DNA of 62,000 nucleotides, taken from contig WPIO01000236.1 in assembly GCA_009760855.2 (NCBI GenBank), positions 1 through 62,000 on the forward strand, in the 5' to 3' direction. Made by a program: the position numbers and the translations under genes. Each line of letters starts with the position of its first letter. The stretch's first letter is position 1. Of the stretch, positions 13,966 to 26,251 are shown piece by piece. Source of the stretch: Cristatella mucedo (taxonomy: Eukaryota; Bryozoa; Phylactolaemata; Cristatellidae). The notes beneath the pieces were generated by a model that was not told the DNA's origin, made no database searches, and saw only the letters and a program-made list of their open reading frames with translations.

Positions 13966-14001
13966 TTCGCACGTAAATAACACGTTTCGCACGAGTTCGC
14001 A
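13966..14001 (+). repeat. 10-bp phased TTCGCA motifs within the unit
   Basis: TTCGCA starts at 13966, 13986 and 13996, which are unit positions 11, 31 and 41. The first two are part of a 9-bp direct repeat TTTCGCACG spaced exactly 20 bp. The spacings of 20 and 10 bp place all three on the same face of the helix. The arrangement recurs in nearly every unit of the window; T at 43 or an altered base at 44 to 46 breaks the third motif in a minority of copies. Confidence 0.9.
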
Positions 14002-14012
14002 GCAGATCGCGG
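13995..14012 (+). other. CENP-B-box-like motif (imperfect)
   Basis: The stretch GTTCGCAGCAGATCGCGG resembles the mammalian CENP-B box pattern NTTCGNNNNANNCGGGN. TTCG, the four-base gap and the A all match. The CGGG half is one base too far away and reads CGCG, followed by G. The functional bases of the known box are therefore only partly present, and binding by a CENP-B-like protein is an untested inference. The ATCGCGG part is among the most conserved stretches of the unit. Confidence 0.3.
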
Positions 14013-14036
14013 AATATGTAGAAACTTCAAATCTGC
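14002..14036 (+). repeat. Dyad GCAGAT / ATCTGC, 23-bp spacer
   Basis: The left arm GCAGAT is at 14002-14007 and the right arm ATCTGC at 14031-14036 (unit positions 47-52 and 76-81). The arms are perfect complements in subtype 1. T or C at position 47 removes the outermost pair in other subtypes. The spacer contains CGCGGAATATG and a small GAA-AC-TTC element. Confidence 0.7.
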
Positions 14037-14058
14037 ATTTCGGAGCGTGCGCTGACTG

Positions 14059-14073
14059 GCAGCAGAGTGCTGC
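14059..14073 (+). repeat. Hairpin dyad GCAGCA-GAG-TGCTGC
   Basis: A perfect 6-bp inverted repeat flanks a 3-base centre at unit positions 104-118. It is one of the best conserved parts of the unit. Position 104 is A in the GACAG subtype, which removes the terminal pair. Several length changes in the array fall in or next to this dyad, for example near 3230, 4970, 34640 and 58396, and one unit has lost it exactly (43694-43797). Confidence 0.85.
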
Positions 14074-14327
14074 ACCATGTTTAAAGCATTTCGCACGTAA
14101 ATAACACGTTTCGCACGAGTTCGCATCAGATCGCGGAATATGTAGAAACTTCAAATCTGCATTTCGGAGCGTGCGCTGACTGGCAGCAGAGTGCTGCACC
14201 ATGTTTAAAGCATTTCGCACGTAAATAACACGTTTCGCACAAGTTCGCATCAGATCGCGGAATATGTAGAAACTTAAATTCTGCATTTCGGAGCGTGCGC
14301 TGACTGGCAGCAGAGTGCTGCACCATG

Positions 14328-14451
14328 TTTAAAGCATTTCGCACGTAAATAACACGTTTCGCACAAGTTCGCATCAGATCGCGGAATATGTAAAAACGTA
14401 TATTCTGCATTTCGGAGCGTGCGCTGACTGGCAGCAGAGTGCTGCACCATG
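14328..14451 (+). repeat. Unit subtype with GTATATTCTG in place of TTCAAATCTG
   Basis: This full-length unit carries A at 66 (ATGTAAAAAC) and GTATATTCTG at about 71-80. The change removes the usual C/T site at 73 and, in most copies elsewhere, is linked to A at 104 (CTGACTGACAG), although this copy has the ordinary CTGGCAG. The same subtype is dense at 0.3-6.3, 24.87, 25.3, 38.3-39.7, 49.5, 50.1-53.7 and 58.8 kb, where it marks higher-order blocks. It is rare in the homogeneous stretches, where this example stands alone. Confidence 0.85.
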
Positions 14452-17056
14452 TTTAAAGCATTTCGCACGTAAATAACACGTTTCGCACAAGTTCGCATCA
14501 GATCGCGGAATATGTAGAAACTTCAAATCTGCATTTCGGAGCGTGCGCTGACTGGCAGCAGAGTGCTGCACCATGTTTAAAGCATTTCGCACGTAAATAA
14601 CACGTTTCGCACGAGTTCGCAGCAGATCGCGGAATATGTAGAAACTTTAAATCTGCATTTCGGAGCGTGCGCTGACTGGCAGCAGAGTGCTGCACCATGT
14701 TTAAAGCATTTCGCACGTAAATAACACGTTTCGCACGAGTTCAGAGCAGATCGCGGAATATCTAGAAACTTCAAATCTGCATGTCGGAGCGTGCGCTGAC
14801 TGGCAGCAGAGTGCTGCACCATGTTTAAAGCATTTCGCACGTAAATAACACGTTTCGCACGAGTTCGCAGCAGATCGCGGAATATGTAGAAACTTCAAAT
14901 CTGCATTTCGGAGCGTGCGCTGACTGGCAGCAGAGTGCTGCACCATGTTTAAAGCATTTCGCACGTAAATAACACGTTTCGCACGAGTTCGCATCAGATC
15001 GCGGAATATGTAGAAACTTTATTCTGCATTTCGGAGCGTGCGCTGACTGGCAGCAGAGTGCTGCACCATGTTTAAAGCATTTCGCACGTAAATAACACGT
15101 TTCGCACAAGTTCGCATCAGATCGCGGAATATGTAGAAACTTTAAATCTGCATTTCGGAGCGTGCGCTGACTGGCAGCAGAGTGCTGCACCATGTTTAAA
15201 GCATTTCGCACGTAAATAACACGTTTCGCACAAGTTCGCATCAGATCGCGGAATATGTAGAAACTTAAATCTGCATTTCGGAGCGTGCGCTGACTGGCAG
15301 CAGAGTGCTGCACCATGTTTAAAGCATTTCGCACGTAAATAACACGTTTCGCACGAGTTCGCAGCAGATCGCGGAATATGTAGAAACTTTAAATCTGCAT
15401 GTCGGAGCGTGTGCTGACTGGCAGCAGAGTGCTGCACCATGTTTAAAGCATTTCGCACGTAAATAACACGTTTCGCACGAGTTCGCACCAGATCGCGGAA
15501 TATGTAGAAACTTTCAAATCTGTGTGTCGGAGCGTGCGCTGACTGGCAGCAGAGTGCTGCACTATGTTTAAAGCATTTCGCACGTAAATAACACGTTTCG
15601 CACGAGTTCGCATCAGATCGCGGAATATGTAGAAACTTTAAATCTGCATTTCGGAGCGTGCGCTGACTGGCAGCAGAGTGCTGCACCATGTTTAAAGCAT
15701 TTCGCACGTAAATAACACGTTTCGCACGAGTTCAGCAGCAGATCGCGGAAGATGAAGAAACTTCAAATCTGCATTTCGGAGCGTGCGCTGACTGGCAGCA
15801 GAGTGCTGCACCATGTTTAAAGCATTTCGCACGTAAATAACACGTTTCGCACGAGTTCGCACCAGATCGCGGAATATGTAGAAACTTCAAATCTGCATGT
15901 CGGAGCGTGCGCTGACTGGCAGCAGAGTGCTGCACCATGTTTAAAGCATTTCGCACGTAAATAACACGTTTCGCACAAGTTCGCATCAGATCGCGGAATA
16001 TGTAGAAACTTTAAATCTGCATTTCGGAGCGTGCGCTGACTGGCAGCAGAGTGCTGCACCATGTTTAAAGCATTTCGCACGTAAATAACACGTTTCGCAC
16101 AAGTTCGCATCAGATCGCGGAATATGTAGAAACTTTAAATCTGCATCTCGGAGCGTGCCCTGACTGGCAGCAGAGTGCTGCACCATGTTTAAAGCATTTC
16201 GCACGTAAATAACACGTTTCGCACAAGTTCGCACCAGATCGCGGAATATGTAGAAACCTTAAATCTGCATGTCGGAGCGTGTGCTGGCTGGCAAGCAGAG
16301 TGCTGCACCATGTTTAAAGCATTTCGCACGTAAATAACGCGTTTCGCACGAGTTCGCAGCAGATCGCGGAATATGTAGAAACTTCAAATCTGCATTTCGG
16401 AGCGTGCGCTGACTGGCAGCAGAGTGCTGCACCATGTTTAAAGCATTTCGCACGTAAATAACACGATTCGCACGAGTTCGCACCAGATCGCGGAATATGT
16501 AGAAACTTCAAATCTGCATTTCGGAGCGTGCGCTGACTGGCAGCAGAGTGCTGCACCATGTTTAAAGCATTTCGCACGTAAATAACACGTTTCGCACGAT
16601 TTCGCACCAGATCGCGGAATATGTAGAAACTTCAAATCTGCATTTCGGAGCGTGCGCTGACTGGCAGCAGAGTGCTGCACCATGTTTAAAGCATTTCGCA
16701 CGTAAATAACACGTTTCGCACAAGTTCGCATCAGATCGCGGAATATGTAGAAACTTTAAATCTGCATTTCGGAGCGTGCGCTGACTGGCAGCAGAGTGCT
16801 GCACCATGTTTAAAGCATTTCGCACGTAAATAACACGTTTCGCACAAGTTCGCATCAGATCGCGGAATATGTAGAAACTTCAAATCTGCATTTCGGAGCG
16901 TGCGCTGACTGGCAGCAGAGTGCTGCACCATGTTTAAAGCATTTCGCACGTAAATAACACGTTTCGCACAAGTTCGCATCAGATCGCGGAATATGTAGAA
17001 ACTTTAAATCTGCATTTCGGAGCGTGCGCTGACTGGCAGCAGAGTGCTGCACCATG

Positions 17057-17161
17057 TTTTAAAGCATTTCGAACAAGTTCCCGGCAGATCGCGGAATATG
17101 TAGAAACTTTAAATCTGCATTTCGGAGCGTGCGCTGACTGGCAGCAGAGTGCTGCACCATG
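17057..17161 (+). repeat. Short unit with 20-bp internal deletion
   Basis: The unit reads CATTTCGAACAAGTTCCCGG: the 20 bp between the two TTTCGCAC copies are missing. This is the product expected from recombination or slippage between the internal direct repeats at unit positions 10-18 and 30-38. An extra T at the start makes the unit 105 bp. Confidence 0.85.
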
Positions 17162-20100
17162 TTTAAAGCATTTCGCACGTAAATAACACGTTTCGCACGA
17201 GTTCGCAGCAGATCGCGGATTATGTAGAAACTTCAAATCTGCATGTCGGAGCGTGCGCTGACTGGCAGCAGAGTGCTGCACCATGTTTAAAGCATTTCGC
17301 ACGTAAATAACACGTTTCGCACAACGAGTTCGCAGCAGATCGCGGAATATGTAGAAACTTCAAATCTGCATTTCGGAGCGTGCGCTGACTGGCAGCAGAG
17401 TGCTGCACCATGTTTAAAGCATTTCGCACGTAAATAACACGTTTCGCACAAGTTCGCACCAGATCGCGGAATATGTAGAAAACTTCAAATCTGCATTTCG
17501 GAGCGTGCGCTGACTGGCAGCAGAGTGCTGCACCATGTTTAAAGCATTTCGCACGTAAATAACACGTTTCGCACAAGTTCGCACCAGATCGCGGAATATG
17601 TAAAAACTTCAAATCTGCATGTCGGAGCGTGAGCTGACTGGCAGCAGAGTGCTGCACCATGTTTAAAGCATTTGGCACGTAAATAACACGTTTCGCACTA
17701 GTTCGCACCAGATCGCGGAATGTGTAGAAACTTTAAATCTGCATGTCGGAGCGTGCGCTGACTGGCAGCAGAGTGCTGCACCATGTTTAAAGAATTTCGC
17801 ACGTAAATAACACGTTTCGCACGAGTTCGCAGCAGATCGCGGAAAATGTAGAAACTTTAAATCTGCCTGTCGGAGCGTGCCCTGACATGCAGCAGAGTGC
17901 TGCACCATGTTTAAAGCATTTCGCACGTAAATAACACGTTTCGCACGAGTTCGCAGCAAATCGCGGAATACGTAGAAACTTCAAATCTGCATTTCGGAGC
18001 GTGGGCTGACTGGCAGCAGAGTGCTGCACCATGTTTAAAGCATTTCGCACGTAAATAACACGTTTCGCACAAGTTCGCAGCAGATCGCGGAATATGTAGA
18101 AACTTCAAATCTGCATTTCGGAGCGTGCGCTGACTGGCAGCAGAGTGCTGCACCATGTTTAAAGCATTTCGCACGTAAATAACACGTTTCGCACAAGTTC
18201 GCATAGGATCGCGGAATATGTAGAAACTTTAAATCTGCATTGTCGGAGCGTGCGCTGACTGGCAGCAGAGTGCTGCACCATGTTTAAAGCATTTCGCACG
18301 TAAATAACACGATTCGCACAAGTTCGCACCAGATCGCGGAATATGTAGAAACTTTAAATCTGCATGTCGGAGCGTGCGCTGACTGGCTGCAGAGTGCTGC
18401 ACCATGTTTAAAGCATTTCGCACGTAAATAACACGTTTCGCACGAGTTCGCACCAGATCGCGGAATATGTAGAAACTTAAATCTGCAAGTCGGAGCGTGG
18501 GCTGACTGGCAGCAGAGTGCTGCACCATGTTTAAAGCATTTCGCACGTAAATAACACGTTTCGCACAAGTTTCGCATCAGATCGCGGAATATGTAGAAAC
18601 TTCAAATCTGCATTTTCGGAGCGTGAGCTGACTGGCAGCAGAGTGCTGCACCATGTTTAAAGCATTTCGCACGTAAATAACACGTTTCCCACCAGTTCGC
18701 ACCAGATCGCGGAATATGTAGAAACTTCAAATCTGCATGTCGGAGCGTGCACTGACTGGCATCAGAGTGCTGCACCATGTTTAAAGCATTTCGCACGTAA
18801 ATAACACGTTTCGCAAGAGTTCGGAGCAGATCGCGGAATATGTAGAAACTTCAAATCTGCATGTCGGAGCGTGCGCTGACTGGCAGCATAGTGCTGCACC
18901 ATGTTTAAAGCATTTCGCACGTAAATAACACGTTTCGCACGAGTTCGCACCAGATCGCGGAATGTGTAGAAACTTCAAAATCTGCATTTCGGAGCGTGCG
19001 CTGACTGGCAGCAGAGTGCTGCACCATGTTTAAAGCATTTCGCACGTAAATAACACGTTTCGCACAAGTTAGCATCAGATCGCGGAATATGTAGAAACTT
19101 CAAATCTGCATTTCGGAGCGTGCGCTGACTGGCAGCAGAGTGCTGCACCATGTTTAAAGCAGATCGCACGTAAATAACACGTTTCGCACGAGTTCGCACC
19201 AGATCGCGGAATATGTAGAAACTTTAAATCTGCATGTCGGAGCGTGCGCTGGCTGGCAGCAGAGTGCTGCACCATGTTTAAAGCATTTCGCACGTAAATA
19301 ACACGTTTCGCACGAGTTTGGAGCAGATCGCGGAATATGTAGAAACTTCAAATCTGCATTTCGGAGCGTGCGCTGACTGGCAGCAGAGTGCTGCACCATG
19401 TTTAAAGCATTTCGCACGTAAATAACACGTTTCGCACGAGTTCGCACCAGATCGCGGAATATGTAGAAAATTAAAATCTGCATGTCGAAGCGTGTGCTGA
19501 CGTGCAGCAGAGTGCTGCACCATAATTAGAGCATTTCGCACGTAAATAACACGTTTCGCACAAGTTCGCATCAGATCGCGGAATATCTAGAAACTTCAAA
19601 TCTGCATGTCGGAGCGTGCGCTGACTGGCAGCAGAGTGCTGCACCTTGTTTAAAGCATTTCGCACGTAAATAACACGTGTCGCACGAGTTCGCAGCCAGA
19701 TCGCGGAATATGTAGAAACTTCAATAAATCTGCATTTCGGAGCGTGCGCTGACTGGCAGCAGAGTGCTGCACCTTGTTTATAAGCATTTACGCACGTAAA
19801 TAATAACACGTTTCGCACAGAGTTCGGAGCAGATCGCGGAATATCTAGAAACTTCAAATCTGCATGTCGGAGCGTGAGCTGACTGGCAGCAGAGTGCTGC
19901 ACCATGTTTAAAGCATTTCGCACGTAAATAACACGTTTCGCACAAGTTCGCAGCAAATCGCGGAATATGTAGAAACTTCAAATCTGCATTTCGGAGCGTG
20001 TGCTGACTTGCAGCAGAGTGCTGCACCATGTTTAATGCATTTCGCACGTAAATAACACGTTTCGCACGAGTTCGCAGCAGATCGCGGAATATGTAGAAAC

Positions 20101-22414
20101 TTCAAATCTGCATGTCGGAGCGTGCACTGACTGGCAGCAGAGTGCTGCACCATGTTTAAAGCATTTCGCACGTAAATAACACGTTTCGCACAAGTTCGCA
20201 CCAGATCGCGGAATATCTAGAAACTTCAAATCTGCATGTCGGAGCGTGCGCTGACTGGCAGCAGAGTGCTGCACCATGTTTATTGCATTTCGCACGTAAA
20301 TAACACGTTTCGCACGAGTTCGGAGCAGATCGCGGAATATCTAGAAACTTCAAATCTGCATGTCGGAGCGTGCGCTGACTGGCAGCAGAGTGCTGCACCA
20401 TGTTTAAAGCATTTCGCACGTAAATAACACGTTTCGCACGAGTTCGCATCAGATCGCGGAATATGTAGAAACTTCAAATCTGCATGTCGGAGCGTGCGCT
20501 GACTGGAAGCAGAGTGCTGCACCATGTTTAAAGCATTTCGCACGTAAATAACACGTGTCGAACAAGTTCGCATCAGATCGCGGAATATGTAGAAACTTCA
20601 AATCTGCATTTCGGAGCGTGCGCTGACTGGCAGCAGAGTGCTGCACCATGTTTAAAGCATTTCGCACGTAAATAACACGTTTCGCACGAGTTCGCACCAG
20701 ATCGCGGAATACGTAGAAACTTTAAATCTGCATGTCGGAGCGTGCGCTGACTGCAATGCAGCAGAGTGCTGCACCATGTTTAAAGCATTTCGCACGTAAA
20801 TAACACGTTTCGCACAAGTTCGCATCAGATCGCGGAATATGTAGAAACTTCAAATCTGCATTTCGGAGCGTGCGCTGACCTGGCAGCAGAGTGCTGCACC
20901 ATGTTTAAAGCATTTCGCACGTAAATAACACGTTTCGCACAAGTTCGCACCAGATCGCGGAATATGTAGAAACTTTAAATCTGCATGTCGGAGCGTGCAC
21001 TGACTTGCAGCAGAGTGCTGCACCATGTTTAAAGCATTTCGCACGTTAATAACACGTTTGGCACGAGTTCGCACCAGATCGCGGAAATGTCTAAGAAACT
21101 TCAAATCTGCCTGCTTTCGGAGCGTGTGCTGGCTTGAAACAAGTGCTGCACCATGTTTAATGTATATCGAACGTAAATAACACGTTTCGCACGAGTTTGC
21201 AGCAGATCGCGGAATATGTAGAAACTTCAAATCTGCATGTCGGAGCGTGCCCTGACATGCAGCAGAGTGCTGCACCATGTTTAAAGCATTTCGCACGTAA
21301 ATAACACGTTTTGCACGAGTTCGCACCAGATCGCGGAATATGTAGAAACTTTAAATCTGCATGTCGGAGCGTGCGCTGACTGGCAGCAGAGTGCTGCACC
21401 ATGTTTAAAGCATTTCGCACGTAAATAACACGTTTCGCACTAGTTCGCACCAGATCGCGGAATATGTAGAAACTTCAAATCTGCATGTCGGAGCGTGCGC
21501 TGACTGGCAGCAGAGTGCTGCACCATGTTTAAAGCATTTCGCACGTAAATAACACGTTTCGCACGAGTTCGCAGCAGATCGCGGAATATCTAGAAACTTC
21601 CGATCTGCATGTCGGAGCGTGTGCTGACTGGCAGCAGAGTGCTGCACCATGTTTTAAAGCATTTCGCACGTAAATAACACGTTTCGCACGAGTTCGCAGC
21701 AGATCGCGGAATATGAAGAAACTTCAAATCTGCATGTCGGAGCGTGCTCTGAAGTGCAGCAGAGTGCTGCACCATGATTAGAGCATTTCGCACGTAAATA
21801 ACACGTTTCGCACGAGTTCGCAGCAGATCGCGGAATATGTAGAAACTTCAAATCTGCATGTCGGAGCGTGCGCTGAATGGCAGCAGAGTTCTGCACCATG
21901 TTTAAAGCATTTCGCACGTAAATAACACGTTTCGCACGAGTTCGCAGCAGATCGCGGAATATGTAGAAACTTCTGTCAATCTGCATTTCGGAGCGTGTGG
22001 CTGACTGATGCAGCAGAGTGCTGCACCATGTAGTTTAAAGCATTTCGCACGTAAATAACACGTTTTGCACGAGTTCGCAGCAGATCGCGGAATATGTACA
22101 AACATCAGATCTGCGTGTCGGAGCGGGCCGCTGACTGGCAGCAGAGTGCTGCACCATGTTTTAAGCATTTCGCACGTAAATAACACGTTTCGCACAATTT
22201 CGCACCAGATCGCGGAATATGTAGAAACTTTAAATCTGCATGTCGGAGTGTGGCACTGACTGGCAAGGCAGAGTGCTGCACCATGTTTACAAAGCATTTC
22301 GCACGTAAATAACACGTTTCGCCACGAGTTCGCAACACAGATCGCGGAATATGTAGAAACTCAAAATCTGCATGTCGGAGCGTGCGCTGACTGGCAGCAG
22401 AGTGCTGCACCATG

Positions 22415-22564
22415 TTTAAAGCATTTCGCACGTAAATAACACGTTTCGCACGAAGTTTCGCTGAGGCAGCAGATCGCGCACGAATAACACGTCTCGCATA
22501 AAGATCAAACTTCAAATCTGCATGTCGGAGCGTGAGCTGACTGGCAGCAGAGTGCTGCACCATG
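22415..22564 (+). repeat. Scrambled unit of 150 bp
   Basis: The unit starts normally, then reads CGAAGTTTCGCTGAGGCAGC and, after GATCGCG, repeats a damaged version of its own first half (CACGAATAACACGTCTCGC, ATAAAGATC) before resuming at CTTCAAATCTGC. It looks like a partial internal re-duplication with secondary mutations; a consensus error is possible. Confidence 0.7.
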
Positions 22565-25057
22565 TTTAAAGCATTTCGCGCGTAAATAACACGTTTCGCA
22601 CGAGTTCGCAGCAGATCGCGGAATATGTAGAAACTTCAAATCTGCATTTCGGAGCGTGCGCTGACTGGCAGCAGAGTGCTGCACCATGTTTAAAGCATTT
22701 TCGCACGTAAAATAACACGTTTCGCACAAGTTCGCACCAGATCGCGGAATATGTAGAAACTTTAAATCTGCATGTCGGAGCGTGCGCTTGCTGGCAGCAG
22801 AGTGCTGCACCATGTTTAAAGCATTTCGCACGTAAATAACACGTTTCGCACAAGTTCGCATCAGATCGCGGAATATGTAGAAACTTCAAATCTGCATGTC
22901 GGAGCGTGGGCTGACTGGCAGCAGAGTGCTGCACCATGTTTAAAGCATGTCGCACGTAAATAACGCGTTTCGCAAGAGTTTCGCAGCAAATCGCGGAATA
23001 TGTAGAAACTTCAAATCTGCATTTCGGAGCGTGCGCTGACTGGCAGCAGAGTGCTGCACCATGTTTAAAGCATTTCGCACGTAAATAACACGTTTTGGCA
23101 CGAGTTCGCACCAGATCGCGGAATATGTAGAAACTTTAAATCTGCATGTCGGAGCGTGCACTGACTGGCAGCAGAGTGCTGCACCATGTTTAAAGCATTT
23201 CGCACGTAAATAACACGTTTCGCACGAGTTCACACCAGATCGCGGAATATCTAGAAACTTCAAATCTGCATGTCGGAGCGTGCGCTGACTGGCAGCAGAG
23301 TGCTGCACCATGTTTAATGCATTTCGCACGTAAATAACACGTTTCGCACGAGTTCGCACCAGATCGCGGAATATGTAGAAACTTCAAATCTGCATGTCGG
23401 AGCGTGCGCTGACTGGCAGCAGAGTGCTGCACCATGTTTTAAAGCATTTCGCACGTAAATAACACGTTTTCGCACGAGTCGGAGCAGATCGCGGAATATG
23501 TAGAAACTTTCAAATCTGCATGTCGAGCGTGCGCTGACTGGCAGCAAGAGTGCTGCACCATGTTTAAAGCATTCGCACGTAAATAACACGTTTCGCACGA
23601 GTTCGCGGCAGATCGCGGAATATGTAGAAACTTCAAATCTGCATGTCGGAGCGTGTGCTGGCTTGCAGCAGAGTGCTGCACCATGTTTAAAGCATTTCGC
23701 ACGTAAATAACACGTTTCGCACGAGTTCAGGGCAGATCGCGGAATATCTAGAAACTTCAAATCTGCATGTCGGAGCGTGCGCTGACTTGCAGCAGAGTGC
23801 TGCACCATGTTTAAAGCATTTCGCACGTAAATAACACGTTTCGCACGAGTTCGCAGCAGATCGCGGAATATGTAGAAACTTTAAATCTGCATGTCGGAGC
23901 GTGCGCTGACTGGCAACAGAGTGCTGCACCATGTTTAAAGCATTTCGCACGTAAATAACACGTTTCGCACAAGTTCGCATCAGATCGCGGAATATGTAGA
24001 AACTTTAAATCTGCATGTCGGAGCGTGTGCTGACTGGCAGCAGAGTGCAGCACCATGTTTTAGCATTTCGCACGTAAATAACACGTTTCGCACAAGTTTG
24101 CATCAGATCGCGGAATATGTAGAAACTTCAAATCTGCATTTCGGAGCGTGTGCTGACTGGAAGCAGAGTGCTGCACCATGTTTAAAGCATTTCGCACGTA
24201 AATAACACGTTTCGCACAAGTTCGCACCAGATCGCGGAATATGTAGAAACTTCAAATCTGCATGTCGGAGCGTGCGCTGACTGGCAGCAGAGTGCTGCAC
24301 CATGTTTAAAGCATTTCGCACGTAAATAACACGTTTCGCACAAGTTCGCATCAGATCGCGGAATATGTAGAAACTTCAAATCTGCATTTCGGAGCGTGGG
24401 CTGACTGGCAGCAGAGTGCTGCACCATGTTTAAAGCATTTCGCACGTAAATAACACGTTTCACACAAGTTCGCACCAGATCGCGGAATATTAGAAACTTT
24501 AAATCTGCATGTCGGAGCGTGCACTGACTGGCAGCAGAGTGCTGCACCATGTTTAAAGCATTTCGCACGTAAATAACACGTTTCGCAAGAGTTCGCACCA
24601 GATCGCGGAATATGTAGAAACTTCAAATCTGCATTCGGAGCGTGCGGTTCTGACTGGCAGCAGAGTGGCTGCATCCCATGTTTAATGTATTTCGCACGTA
24701 ATAACACGTTTTCGCACGAGTTCTGCAGCAGATCGCGGAAGATGTAGAAACTTCAAATCTGCATGTCGGAGCGTGCCCTGACATGCAGCAGAGTGCTGCA
24801 CCATGTTTAAAGCATTTCGCACGTAAATAACACGTTTCGCACAAGTTCGCATCAGATCGCGGAATATGTAAAAACGTATATTCTGCATTTCGGAGCGGGC
24901 GCTGACTGACAGCAGAGTGCTGCACCATGTTTAAAGCATTTAGCACATAAATAACACGTTTCGCACGAGTTCGGAGCAGATCGCGGAATATGTAGAAACT
25001 TTAAAATCTGCATGGAGGGCGGAGCGTGCGCTGACTGGCACAAAGTGCTGCACCATG

Positions 25058-25119
25058 TTTGAAACTTCAAATCTGCATGTCGGAGCGTGCGCTGACTGGC
25101 AGCAGAGTGCTGCACCATG
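25058..25119 (+). repeat. Half-length unit, 62 bp
   Basis: The sequence goes from TTT of the unit start straight to GAAACTTCAAATCTGC (unit position 66), removing positions 4-65. What is left is exactly 62 bp, half of 124. The preceding unit is also damaged (GGAGGGCGGAGCG and CTGGCACAAAGTG). Confidence 0.85.
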
Positions 25120-26251
25120 TTTAAAGCGTTTTGCACGGAAATAACACGTTTCGCACAAGTTCGCACCAGATCGCGGAATATGTAGAAACTTTAAATCTGC
25201 ATGTCGGAGCGTGCGCTGACTGGCAGCAGAGTGCTGCACCATGTTTAAAGCATTTCGCACGTAAATAACACGTTTTGCACAAGTTCGCATCAGATCGCGG
25301 AATATGTAAAAACGTATATTCTGCATTTCGGAGCGTGCGCTGACTGACAGCAGAGTGCTGCACCATGTTTAAAGCATTTCGCACGTAAATAACACGTTTC
25401 GCACGAGTTCGCAGCAGATCGCGGAATATGTAGAAACTTTAAATCTGCATGTCGGAGCGTGCGCTGACTGGCAGCAGAGTGCTGCACCTTGTTTAAAGCA
25501 TTTCGCACATAATAAACACGTTTCGCACGAGTTCGCAGCAGATCGCGGAATATGTAGAAACTTCAAATCTGCATTTCGGAGCGTGCGCTGACTGGCAGCA
25601 GAGTGCTGCACCATGTTTAAAGCATTTCGCACGTAAATAACACGTTTCGCACGAGTTCGCAGCAAATCGCGGAATATGTAGAAACTTCAAATCTGCATTT
25701 CGGAGCTTGGGCTGACTGGCAGCAGAGTGCTGCACCATGTTGAAAGCATTTCGAACGTAAGTAACACGATTCGCACAAGTTTGCATCAGATCGCGGAATA
25801 TGTAGAAACTTCAAATCTGCATTTCGGAGCGTGTGCTGATTGCAGCAGAGTGCTGCACCATGTTTAAAGCATTTCGCACGTTAATAACACGTTTGGCACG
25901 AGTTCGCAGCAGATTGCGGAATATGTAGAAACTTTAAATCTGCATTGTCGTAATAAATCCGCACGAGTCGTGGCGGTGACTGCAGCAGAGTGCTGCACCA
26001 TGTTTTAAAGCATTTCGCACGTAAATAAACACGTTTCGCACGAGTTTCGGACCAGATCGCGGAATATCTAAACTTCAAATCTGCATGTCGGAGCGTGCGC
26101 TGACTGGCAGCAGAGTGCTGCACCATGTTTAAAGCATTTCGCACATAAATAACACGTTTCGCAAGAGTTCGGAGCAGATCGCGGAATGTCTAGAAACTTC
26201 CAATCTGCCTGTCGGAGCGTGTTCTGACTTGCAGCAGAGTGCTGCACCATG

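Larger units (their letters stand above)
13956..14079 (+). repeat. Reference unit, subtype 1 (GAG...CAGCAG)
   Basis: This copy is used as the numbering standard: position 1 is the first T of TTTAAAGCAT and position 124 the G of CACCATG. It has G at 38, G at 47, G at 63, G at 66, C at 73, T at 84 and CG at 95-96. It is 60/124 G+C and contains 11 CpG. The best conserved stretches across copies, judged by eye, are about 8-36, 49-60 (ATCGCGGAAT core) and 105-124 (hairpin and CACCATG). The variable stretches are 37-48 and 61-104. The choice of start is arbitrary, because a tandem repeat has no natural first base. Confidence 0.95.
8700..17056. repeat. Array domain B: homogeneous
   Basis: Long runs of exact 124-bp spacing occur, with few indels (for example +4 bp near 9508, single bases near 10313, 11972 and 13214). 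Subtypes 1 and 2 dominate; GTATATTCTG or TCTAGA units are almost absent (single cases at 14328 and near 14761). The low divergence suggests recent local homogenisation. Confidence 0.85.

Noticed and set aside
13966-14001. TTCGCA repeats as replication-origin iterons of a plasmid or phage
   Set aside because: They are part of every 124-bp unit over 62 kb, with no replication gene nearby; the setting is a eukaryotic satellite.
20236-22259. Plus-strand open frames of 63-64 codons at 20236-20427 and 22065-22259
   Set aside because: They exist only because local substitutions or indels removed one of the five plus-strand stops of the unit. The same holds for a 60-codon frame at 61313-61495.
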